Origin: Oscillospiraceae bacterium | GTDB taxonomy: Bacteria > Bacillota_A > Clostridia > Oscillospirales > JAAYXM01 | Length of the DNA: 5,985 nucleotides | NCBI GenBank assembly: GCA_017408185.1 | Contig: JAFQVE010000327.1 | Location: 1-5,985, forward strand | Direction: 5' to 3' | Shown here: positions 1 through 5,836 of the stretch, one piece after another | How positions within the stretch are numbered: position 1 is the stretch's first letter | How the letters are laid out: the number at the start of each line of letters is the position of its first letter | Translations under genes and position numbers: made by a program | The notes under the pieces: model-generated | What the model saw: only the letters and a program-made list of their open reading frames with translations | Database searches by the model: none | Told to the model about the DNA's origin: nothing

Positions 1-1
1 C

Positions 2-631
2 AAGGCAATCGGTGTTGCACCGGTCGGTTGCTCTGTTATGGCATATGATTATTTCTCCTGCGATATGGTTGAGGCGGCTCACGGCCGTGCTCCGGCTGTT
101 GCAACAGGTCTCAAGCGCGCATTCCCCGAGAATGTTATCTTTACATATCAGGGAGACGGCGACCTTGCATCAATCGGTATGGCAGAAACTGTCCATGCCG
201 CAGCAAGAAACGAGAATATAACAGTTATCTTCGTAAACAACGCAATCTACGGTATGACAGGCGGTCAGATGGCTCCGACATCGCTTCCGGGTCAGGTCAC
301 TCAGACTTCACCATATGGCCGTGATGTAACAACTGCAGGCTATCCGATCAAGGTCAGCGAAATGCTCGCAACTCTTGACGGTCCCGAGTATATCGAGCGC
401 GTTGCAGTAAACAGCGTCAAGAATGTCAAGGCTGCAGGCAGAGCAATCCTCAAGGCATTCCAGAACCAGGTTGAAGGAAAGGGCTTCTCTCTCATCGAGG
501 TTGTTTCCACCTGCCCGACAAACTGGGGTATGACTCCGAGTGATGCTCTCAAGTGGGTAGACGAGAATATGATTCCCTATTATCCGCTCGGAGTTTATAA
601 AGACAAGAGCGCGCAGAAGGAGGAGAAATAA
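2..631 (+). CDS. korB: 2-oxoacid:ferredoxin oxidoreductase, beta (thiamine diphosphate-binding) subunit, 5'-truncated
   Basis: This subunit binds thiamine diphosphate (TPP) in a cytoplasmic complex that oxidatively decarboxylates a 2-oxoacid (2-oxoglutarate or a branched-chain 2-oxoacid) to acyl-CoA and reduces ferredoxin. The reading frame is open from the window edge: the residues before the first ATG at 38 (KAIGVAPVGCSV) already match the family, so that ATG is internal and the gene starts outside. About 209 residues are visible of a usual 270-290; the N-terminal CPGC cysteine region is missing. The TPP/Mg motif is clear: GDGD at about 158-169, followed by IFVNN-IYGMTGGQ near 226-270. The family signatures PTSLPGQVTQTSPYGRD and STCPTNWGMTP are present. 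It ends three bases before the gamma subunit start, so the two are co-translated. The exact substrate (Kor versus Vor type) cannot be settled from this subunit. The codons favour C-ending forms (aac, atc, ctc), as expected for a well-expressed gene. Confidence 0.93.
   Translation, partial: KAIGVAPVGCSVMAYDYFSCDMVEAAHGRAPAVATGLKRAFPENVIFTYQGDGDLASIGMAETVHAAARNENITVIFVNNAIYGMTGGQMAPTSLPGQVTQTSPYGRDVTTAGYPIKVSEMLATLDGPEYIERVAVNSVKNVKAAGRAILKAFQNQVEGKGFSLIEVVSTCPTNWGMTPSDALKWVDENMIPYYPLGVYKDKSAQKEEK
617..625 (+). promoter_or_regulatory. Ribosome binding site of the gamma subunit gene
   Basis: AAGGAGGAG lies inside the last codons of the beta subunit and ends 9 bases before the ATG at 635. It is a near-perfect anti-16S match. 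It fixes the gamma start and supports tight co-translation of the two subunits. Confidence 0.8.
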
Positions 632-634
632 GCT

Positions 635-1168
635 ATGACAACACAGATACTTTTAGCAGGATTTGGCGGTCAGGGCATCCTCTTTGCAGGAAAATTTCTC
701 GCATATAAGGGACTTTTAGAGGGAAAACAGTTAAGCTGGCTTCCGTCCTACGGCCCCGAGATGCGCGGCGGCACAGCTAACTGCAGTGTCATCCTCTCCG
801 ATGACCCGGTAGGCTCGCCGATAGTTTCAACTCCCGATGTTCTTGTTGCAATGAACCTTCCGTCTCTTGACAAATATGAGGATGCAGTTGTTCCCGGCGG
901 TATCATCATCGTCGATTCAACTCTCATTGAGCGCAAGGTAAAACGTACAGATGTCAAGGTGTTCTATATTCCCGCAACTCAGATGGCGCAGGCAATGGAT
1001 GCACCGACTCTTGCAAATATGATCATTACGGGTAAGCTTATGAAGGAATGCGGAATGAGAACCGATAATATTGAGGACAGCCTCAAGAAAGTCGTTTCCG
1101 CAAAGCGCGCAAATCTCCTTGAAGTTAACCTCAAAGCAATCAATACAGGTATTGAATACAACGACTAA
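635..1168 (+). CDS. korC: 2-oxoacid:ferredoxin oxidoreductase, gamma subunit
   Basis: Complete 177-residue gamma subunit of the cytoplasmic 2-oxoacid:ferredoxin oxidoreductase, the usual length for the separate gamma chain (POR/KOR gamma domain family). The N-terminus carries the typical AGFGGQG motif (residues 8-14) after a short beta strand. Residues 38-50 give the second signature, [13 protein letters not shown]. The rest is an alpha/beta fold with NLPSLDKY and PGGIIIVDS segments seen across the family. The start at 635 is supported by a strong AAGGAGGAG site overlapping the end of the beta gene. It is the last gene of the operon, since a strong hairpin follows five bases after the stop. 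The alpha and ferredoxin-like delta subunits, if present, should lie upstream of the window. Confidence 0.93.
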   Translation: MTTQILLAGFGGQGILFAGKFLAYKGLLEGKQLSWLPSYGPEMRGGTANCSVILSDDPVGSPIVSTPDVLVAMNLPSLDKYEDAVVPGGIIIVDSTLIERKVKRTDVKVFYIPATQMAQAMDAPTLANMIITGKLMKECGMRTDNIEDSLKKVVSAKRANLLEVNLKAINTGIEYND

Positions 1169-1172
1169 AACC

Positions 1173-1215
1173 AACCCGGCAGTGTGTAAAAAACGCACTG
1201 CCGGGTTTTCTGTTG
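1173..1215 (+). terminator. Rho-independent terminator of the oxidoreductase operon
   Basis: A 14-base-pair stem with one G-T wobble (1173-1186 pairing with 1194-1207; core CCCGGCAGTG/CACTGCCGGG) encloses a 7-base loop TAAAAAA. It runs into TTTTCTGTT. The GC-rich stem, small loop and T-rich tail five bases after the gamma stop make this a strong intrinsic terminator. It separates core metabolism from the exported proteins downstream. Confidence 0.93.
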
Positions 1216-1240
1216 CAAATAATGGTGTATGTGATATAAT
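1213..1240 (+). promoter_or_regulatory. Predicted sigma-A promoter of the serpin-nucleotidase unit
   Basis: A consensus -10 box TATAAT at 1235-1240 is preceded by TG one base upstream (TGATATAAT, an extended -10). The -35 candidate TTGCAA at 1213-1218 matches 4 of 6 consensus bases with a 16-base spacer. Transcription would start near 1247, giving a leader of about 18 bases that carries the GGAGGAG ribosome site at 1251-1257. The -35 box touches the tail of the preceding terminator. No operator-like repeat is visible around it, so expression may be constitutive. Confidence 0.7.
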
Positions 1241-1264
1241 GTAAGAAAAAGGAGGAGCGGAAAA

Positions 1265-2974
1265 ATGAAAAAATTATTGTCAACAGTTCTTGCAATAGCT
1301 ATGATAACCGCATTGTTTGCTACCACTGCGGTTGGTACAGAAGCGAAAGCGCCGAGTGAATGGGCAAAAGAAAGTGTGGAAAAAGCAAAAGAACTTTCGA
1401 TTACCGAGTGTGATTATGACTATACGGCACCTATTTCCCGTGAGGATTTCTGTGAGATTATCTATAATTACATAAATACAAGCGGAAATGGGCTTCCAAC
1501 CGACAGTGCAGAGCCGTTTTCCGATACGGAGAACGAAAAGATAGCAGCTCTCTACTCTCTCGGCATAATCAACGGAAAGAGCGAAACGAAGTTTGCACCG
1601 AATGATACTCTCACACGTGAAGAGGCGGCAACGATTCTTTCACGTGTTGTCGATAAAATGTGGGGCGAAACATGGGTGACTTTGCAGCTTATAAGATTTG
1701 CCGATGCCGATAAAATATCCGATTGGTCAAGAAACGGCATACAGCTTATATACAAGCTCGGCATCATGCAGGGGGTCGGAATGTCAGGCGAAATGCCGAT
1801 ATTCTCACCGAAAACAACACTTACTGCAGAACAGGCAATAACAACAGTCGTGAGACTTTATGAAAAACAGCCTGCCAAAACATTTGCCGATAAGCTCAAT
1901 TCTCTTATGCCTGAGAATGTAAACTATATGTTTTCACCGTTCTCAATCAAAATGGCACTTATGATGGCGGCAAACGGCGCAGACGGTGAAACTCAGCAGG
2001 AAATTCTTGATGCGGTAGGAGTATCGGATATTGAAGAATACAATGCAAATACGAAGCAGATGATTGAAAACTTCAATTCAATTGAGGTTTTAAAGCTCAA
2101 TGTTGCAAACTCAATCTGGCTGAATTCCAATCAGACAAAGAATAATTTTTCGGAAACCTTTTCCAATAAGATGCAGGATGTTTTCGGTGCAACGAGCGAA
2201 ATTGTAAATGACGCAACCGCAGTTTCAAAAATCAATGACTGGGTCAATGAGAAAACCAATGGCAAAATACCGACAATTATTGATAATAGCGAATTTGTAG
2301 CAATGCTTGTAAATGCTGTATACTTCAAAGCAAAATGGCATGATGAGTTTCGCATAACTGAAAAGGACACATTCACCGAGCGCAACGGCAAAGAAAAAAG
2401 TATTGACTTTATGAGAAGAACCGATTATATGGACTACGCCGAACACAACGGAGTGAAAATGGTGAGAATCCCGTACCGTAGATTTGATACGGTATATGAT
2501 GACAACGGAAAGTTTTTAGAAACAAAGCTTATGAAAGATGCTGTTATCAATATGTATGTGATGATGTCCGATAACGCCTTTGATGCTGAAAAGACAATTG
2601 TCGGAAGTGCATTTAAAAATACATACGTAGAGCTTTCAATGCCAAAATTCAAGATAGAGTATCAATTAAGCTTAAGTAAATTGTTGAAGGAAATTGGAAT
2701 CGTCAAAGCGTTTGTTCCCGGTGTAGCGGAGCTTCAGGATATGGTTCCGGGAGAAGAGTTGCTCCATATAAAAGATGTGCTTCATAAAACGTATATCGAT
2801 GTCAATGAAAAGGAAACCGAAGCAGCTGCGGTAACTGCAGTTGGTGCAGGTGGTAGCGGTTCCGTGCGACCGGAACCGATTGAAATAAAATTCAACAAGC
2901 CCTTTACCTTTGTAATCCGCGACGATGTAAGCGGCGAAATTCTCTTTATGGGTGAATATGCCTTTGCAAAATAA
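1265..2974 (+). CDS. Secreted serpin (serine protease inhibitor) with N-terminal S-layer homology repeats
   Basis: A 569-residue exported protein, predicted to be held on the cell wall and to inactivate serine proteases by the suicide-trap mechanism. Residues 1-29 form a Sec signal peptide (MKK start, hydrophobic core, likely cleavage around 24-29). Residues 30-200 hold three SLH repeats, recognised by ISREDF (57-62), LTREEAA (116-122) and LTAEQAI (186-192), with FSD and FAD openings. The serpin domain covers about 205-569: SPFSI (224-228), GADGETQQEI near 238-247, NAVYFKAKW (350-358), MPKFKIEY (459-466), the HKTYIDVNE strand (507-515), the hinge TEAAAVTA (518-525), and the closing FNKPFTFVIRDD and ILFMG. 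The hinge has the small residues needed for loop insertion, so it is probably inhibitory. The reactive loop is about four residues longer than in alpha-1-antitrypsin and glycine-rich, leaving P1 uncertain. GGAGGAG at 1251-1257 supports the start. The nucleotidase gene follows after 15 bases. Target protease unknown. Confidence 0.92.
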   Translation: MKKLLSTVLAIAMITALFATTAVGTEAKAPSEWAKESVEKAKELSITECDYDYTAPISREDFCEIIYNYINTSGNGLPTDSAEPFSDTENEKIAALYSLGIINGKSETKFAPNDTLTREEAATILSRVVDKMWGETWVTLQLIRFADADKISDWSRNGIQLIYKLGIMQGVGMSGEMPIFSPKTTLTAEQAITTVVRLYEKQPAKTFADKLNSLMPENVNYMFSPFSIKMALMMAANGADGETQQEILDAVGVSDIEEYNANTKQMIENFNSIEVLKLNVANSIWLNSNQTKNNFSETFSNKMQDVFGATSEIVNDATAVSKINDWVNEKTNGKIPTIIDNSEFVAMLVNAVYFKAKWHDEFRITEKDTFTERNGKEKSIDFMRRTDYMDYAEHNGVKMVRIPYRRFDTVYDDNGKFLETKLMKDAVINMYVMMSDNAFDAEKTIVGSAFKNTYVELSMPKFKIEYQLSLSKLLKEIGIVKAFVPGVAELQDMVPGEELLHIKDVLHKTYIDVNEKETEAAAVTAVGAGGSGSVRPEPIEIKFNKPFTFVIRDDVSGEILFMGEYAFAK

Positions 2975-2989
2975 AAAGGAGATTAAGAA

Positions 2990-4840
2990 ATGAAAAAAAG
3001 ATTATTGAGCTTGATCTTATGCCTTTGTATTGCGGTTTCGCTGATTCCGTGCATGGGTTTTGCACCGAAATCAGAGACGATCGTGATCCTCTATGAAAAC
3101 GATGTACACTGTGCGGTTGAGGGATATTCAAAGCTTGCCGCAATGAAGAAAGAGCTCTCAAAGCAGTATAATCACGTTGGCGTCGTATCATCGGGCGACT
3201 ATCTCCAGGGCGGAAGTCTCGGCGTTGTGTCGCGGGGCGAATATATTGTGAAACTGATGAACCTTGTCGGTTATGATGCGGTGACACTCGGGAATCACGA
3301 GTTCGATTATAAACTTCCGAGATTGCTTGAGCTTGTTGAGCTGATGAACACAAAGCCTGTCTGTGCGAATTTCAAGGATGATAGCGGAAACAATGTTTTC
3401 GAGCCTTATAAAATCGTTTCCTATGGAGATATTGATGTTGCATACATAGGAGTAACAACACCGCACACACTGACCTCCTCATCACCTGCGCAGTTCAAGA
3501 ATAAAGAGGGTGAATATGTATATAACTTCTGCGCAAATGACCTCTATGAGGTTGTTCAGGGAGCTATCGATGCAGTAAAAGAAAAAGGCGCGGATGTCAT
3601 AATTGCAATAACCCATCTCGGATATATGGAAGAGGGTCTTCTTTGGCCCGTGAACGATTTGATTGAAAATACCGAGGGGCTCGATGTTGTCCTTGATGCG
3701 CATTCGCATAGCGTAATCGAAGGAGTGGAGTTTGAAGATAAAAAAGGCGAAAAAGTCATTCTCACGTCAACGGGAACAAAATTTGCAAGTGTCGGAAAAC
3801 TTACAATTTCGGGTGATGAGTTAAAAACAGAGCTTATTCCAATGTCGGAGTATGAGAATACAGATGCAGCGGTTGACGAATATATTGCAAAAATAAACGA
3901 GGAATATGCCACTTTGGGAAATCGCAAAATCGGAAGCACTGATTTCAGACTTGATATGGACAACGGTGACGGCGTACGCCTTATAAGAAACAGTCAGACA
4001 AATCTCGGGAATTTCTGTGCTGATGCTTACCGCGAAATGACGGGAGCAGACATCGGATATGCAAACGGCGGCGGAATACGTGCGAATATCGAGGCGGGAG
4101 ACATAACTTTCAACGACCTGTTAAGTGTATTTCCGTATAATAACGTTGTGTGTGTTGCAAAGCTTAACGGACAGACAATTCTTGATTTTCTTGAACTTGC
4201 AATGATTAACTACCCTGAAGAGGACGGACAGTTTGCGCATATATCGGGACTTACATATGATGTTGACCCGAGTGTAAAGTCAACTGTCAGACTTGATGAA
4301 AACGGTGCGTTTGTGAGTGTTGACGGAGCAAGGCGCGTGTCGGATGTAAAAGTTCTCAACAGAGAGACCGGAGTATATGAGCCGATTGATGAAGGGAAGA
4401 TATATGCCTTTGCAACCCATAACTATTTTCTCGAGGATTTCGGCGGAGGAATGGAGATGTTCAGGAATGCAAAGAGCGTTGAAAATCTCGGAATTCTTGA
4501 TGTTGAGTTGCTTGAAAGCTTCTTAACTGAAAAACTTGCCGGTAAGGTGAGCGAAAAGTATAAAGTCGCAGAGGAGAGAATCAACTTTACCGACGAATAC
4601 ATTCCACTTCGCAAAACCTTTGAGGCGAAAGGTTATGAGGTTATCTGGAGAGCGGAAGAACCAAAGAAGATTGTTGTAAATACCGACCATTGCACATATA
4701 TATTCATGGCAGATACAAACATTGTCACGGTTGACGGAGAGAAGTACGAAAGCGACAGAATAGCTTATATAGAAAAAGGCAAAACATATATTTCGGCAGA
4801 TTGTGTTGCGTTGTGTGAAATGCTTTGCAGCGTGAAATAA
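2990..4840 (+). CDS. Secreted 5'-nucleotidase / 2',3'-cyclic phosphodiesterase-type metallophosphoesterase with copper-amine-oxidase-like C-terminal tail
   Basis: A 616-residue exported enzyme of the UshA/CD73 family, expected to hydrolyse extracellular nucleotides to nucleosides and phosphate using two metal ions. A signal peptide occupies about 1-25. The metallophosphatase domain (29-285) shows every expected ligand: D38 and H40 in NDVH, D70 in SGD, N102/H103/D106 in GNHEFD, H209 in THLG, and H238/H240 in DAHSH. The C-terminal substrate domain (about 312-530) has TNLGNFCADAYRE (337-349), NGGGIRANIEAGDITF (359-374), the FPYNN segment (381-385) and a glycine turn, DFGGGMEMF, near 483-491. Residues 537-616 resemble a copper amine oxidase N-terminal/stalk domain (IPLR, GYEVIW, VDGEKY, GKTYIS). 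AAGGAG at 2976-2981 supports the start. It lies 15 bases after the serpin with no terminator between, so it is probably co-transcribed. Substrate preference (AMP, UDP-sugars, cyclic nucleotides) is not decidable here. Confidence 0.93.
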   Translation: MKKRLLSLILCLCIAVSLIPCMGFAPKSETIVILYENDVHCAVEGYSKLAAMKKELSKQYNHVGVVSSGDYLQGGSLGVVSRGEYIVKLMNLVGYDAVTLGNHEFDYKLPRLLELVELMNTKPVCANFKDDSGNNVFEPYKIVSYGDIDVAYIGVTTPHTLTSSSPAQFKNKEGEYVYNFCANDLYEVVQGAIDAVKEKGADVIIAITHLGYMEEGLLWPVNDLIENTEGLDVVLDAHSHSVIEGVEFEDKKGEKVILTSTGTKFASVGKLTISGDELKTELIPMSEYENTDAAVDEYIAKINEEYATLGNRKIGSTDFRLDMDNGDGVRLIRNSQTNLGNFCADAYREMTGADIGYANGGGIRANIEAGDITFNDLLSVFPYNNVVCVAKLNGQTILDFLELAMINYPEEDGQFAHISGLTYDVDPSVKSTVRLDENGAFVSVDGARRVSDVKVLNRETGVYEPIDEGKIYAFATHNYFLEDFGGGMEMFRNAKSVENLGILDVELLESFLTEKLAGKVSEKYKVAEERINFTDEYIPLRKTFEAKGYEVIWRAEEPKKIVVNTDHCTYIFMADTNIVTVDGEKYESDRIAYIEKGKTYISADCVALCEMLCSVK

Positions 4841-4854
4841 ATCCTTAATACATA

Positions 4855-4891
4855 AAAATTCCACTGCGATTATTTATCGCGGTGGAATTTT
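4855..4891. terminator. Bidirectional Rho-independent terminator between convergent genes
   Basis: A 16-base-pair stem with one wobble (4855-4870 pairing with 4876-4891) encloses a 5-base loop TATTT. The outer A/T pairs give a U-tract on either strand: the forward transcript ends in TTTTCTGTATTTC, the reverse in TTTTTATG. It serves both the nucleotidase unit, 15 bases after its stop, and the convergent regulator, whose stop codon at 4870-4872 falls at the stem-loop junction. Confidence 0.92.
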
Positions 4892-5670
4892 CTGTATTTC
4901 TGCGGTGATATCCCTTCAAAGCTTCTGAATGTTCTGCTGAAGTAGTGAAGACTACGAAAACCGCATTTTTGTGCAATTTCCGAAAGTGAAAGCTCTGTTT
5001 GTGAAATCAATTGCTTTGCCCGTTCAATCCGCCGCAGATTGACAAACTTCATCGGCGGCATATCAAACAGCAGATTGAATCGCTTTATGAAATAAGTCTT
5101 TGAAAAATTAACCTCGTTTGCAAGCTCTGTGAGCGTTATTTCGTATCCAAGCCTGTCCTCTATATAATAGCGCAGATTGAGGATTTTTATATCACTGTTC
5201 TCCTTTGCGTTTTCGGGTGTGTCAAGGATTGCCGAGTGTGCATATTCTTTTGAATCGGGATGCGACGGAGAAAAGTGACGGAGTGAATGAATGAGAAACA
5301 GTTTGAAAGCGCAGTTGGCCGCTTCTTCAGAATGAATTTCACCTTTGATTCCTTCTTTGCCGGATTGAAGAAGCATCTCGTGTGCGAATGGAATGGCAGA
5401 TAGGTCAAATTCATTCGGAAGTTCAGAAATGGCAGACGGTTCCGCAAAGAACTTGATTTCGAGAAGCTGCATTTCGGGGCAGCCCTCAATTGCGTGAAGC
5501 TCTCCCTGCTTTGAAAAATATACGTACCCGGAAAGTGCCTTGTGCCGCTTGTTTTTGATTGTGATATAACCGCCGCCGCTTTTGCAGTATATAAGCTGAT
5601 GAAAATCGTGAGTATGCAGGACCACATCGTGTGCAACGTGATCTGAAAACCAGAATGCAAGCACGTTCAT
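4870..5670 (-). CDS. AraC-family transcriptional regulator with N-terminal cupin sensor domain
   Basis: A 266-residue cytoplasmic DNA-binding regulator of the size typical for AraC-family sugar or metabolite sensors. The N-terminal half (about 1-90) is a cupin-like AraC binding domain, with HTHDFHQLIY at 19-28, a glycine turn SGGGYITI and a further EIKFF strand. The C-terminal half (about 160-266) is the double helix-turn-helix domain. The first helix pair lies in LTELANEVNFSKTYFIKRF (180-198); the second in LSLSEIAQKCGF (227-238), followed by the signature FSRTFRSFEGISPQKYRK (244-261). The start at 5670 is chosen because AGGTGA lies just upstream and because the cupin homology begins there. 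An in-frame ATG at 5874 would add 68 residues read through the intergenic promoters and into the divergent gene, so it is rejected. The gene is divergent from the dehydrogenase at 5837, its probable target. The inducer is unknown. Confidence 0.92.
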   Translation of the reverse strand: MNVLAFWFSDHVAHDVVLHTHDFHQLIYCKSGGGYITIKNKRHKALSGYVYFSKQGELHAIEGCPEMQLLEIKFFAEPSAISELPNEFDLSAIPFAHEMLLQSGKEGIKGEIHSEEAANCAFKLFLIHSLRHFSPSHPDSKEYAHSAILDTPENAKENSDIKILNLRYYIEDRLGYEITLTELANEVNFSKTYFIKRFNLLFDMPPMKFVNLRRIERAKQLISQTELSLSEIAQKCGFRSLHYFSRTFRSFEGISPQKYRKFHRDK

Positions 5671-5674
5671 TTTT

Positions 5675-5682
5675 CTCACCTC
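5675..5682 (-). promoter_or_regulatory. Ribosome binding site of the AraC-family regulator
   Basis: On the minus strand GAGGTGAG ends four bases before the ATG at 5670, with the AGGTGA core six bases away (5676-5681). It decides the start codon: the longer in-frame candidate at 5874 has no comparable site. Confidence 0.72.
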
Positions 5683-5688
5683 GGCTAT

Positions 5689-5717
5689 ATTATATATCGT
5701 TGTTGCACAAAATTCAA
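5689..5717 (-). promoter_or_regulatory. Predicted sigma-A promoter of the AraC-family regulator
   Basis: On the minus strand, TTGAAT (5717-5712; 4 of 6 consensus bases) and a consensus TATAAT (5694-5689) are separated by exactly 17 bases. Transcription would start near 5682, leaving only about 12 bases of leader, so the ribosome site would sit at the very 5' end of the message. One arm of the inverted repeat at 5703-5740 lies between the two boxes, which suggests autoregulation. Confidence 0.65.
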
Positions 5718-5740
5718 CACATCGAAGTGATTTTGTGCAA
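5703..5740. promoter_or_regulatory. Perfect 11-base inverted repeat, candidate operator in the divergent region
   Basis: TTGCACAAAAT at 5703-5713 is repeated as its exact reverse complement, ATTTTGTGCAA, at 5730-5740 with a 16-base spacer. Arm centres are 27 bases apart, about two and a half helical turns. The near arm occupies the spacer of the regulator's promoter and overlaps its -35 box; the far arm sits just upstream of that box, about 66 bases upstream of the predicted start for the divergent gene. Position and symmetry fit a dimeric regulator binding site, most simply the adjacent AraC-family protein. Direct-repeat sites are more usual for that family, so this assignment is inference. 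Confidence 0.6.
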
Positions 5741-5790
5741 ACTAAAAGCTCTATAAAATAATTTATTCTAAATACAAAAGTGAAAAACGG

Positions 5791-5799
5791 TGTTATACT
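5791..5799 (+). promoter_or_regulatory. Predicted extended -10 promoter of the Gfo/Idh/MocA dehydrogenase gene
   Basis: TGTTATACT contains a good -10 hexamer (TATACT, 5794-5799) with the TG extension one base upstream. No convincing -35 box sits 16-18 bases before it; the region is A-rich (AATACA at 5771-5776). A weak -35 with an extended -10 fits an activator-dependent promoter, consistent with the neighbouring AraC-type regulator. The start would be near 5806, giving a leader of about 30 bases. Confidence 0.55.
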
Positions 5800-5836
5800 T
5801 GATAAGACGAAGCCGATAATAAGGAGATATGAAATT

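Noticed and set aside
38..40. ATG at 38 as the start of the oxidoreductase beta subunit
   Set aside because: Codons from position 2 continue the conserved family sequence in the same frame, so this methionine is internal and the gene is cut by the window edge.
1265..2974. Dockerin domain on the serpin, as in cellulosomal serpins
   Set aside because: No paired calcium-binding dockerin repeats are visible; the N-terminal region matches SLH repeats and the chain ends right after the serpin fold.
3041..3052. Possible lipobox (LIPC, residues 18-21) in the nucleotidase signal peptide
   Set aside because: Proline at the position before cysteine does not fit the lipobox, which needs Gly, Ala or Ser there; ordinary signal peptidase I cleavage is more likely.
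2946..3353. 135-codon antisense frame across the serpin-nucleotidase junction
   Set aside because: It has no domain and arginine/serine-rich composition typical of antisense frames, and it opposes two well-supported genes.
3556..3963. 135-codon antisense frame within the nucleotidase gene
   Set aside because: It is serine- and phenylalanine-rich with no recognisable motif and no ribosome site; it opposes the metal-binding part of a clear enzyme gene.
5187..5660. 157-codon open frame on the minus strand overlapping the regulator
   Set aside because: It lies in another frame of the same strand within a gene of clear homology, has no recognisable domain and no ribosome site; it is a shadow frame.
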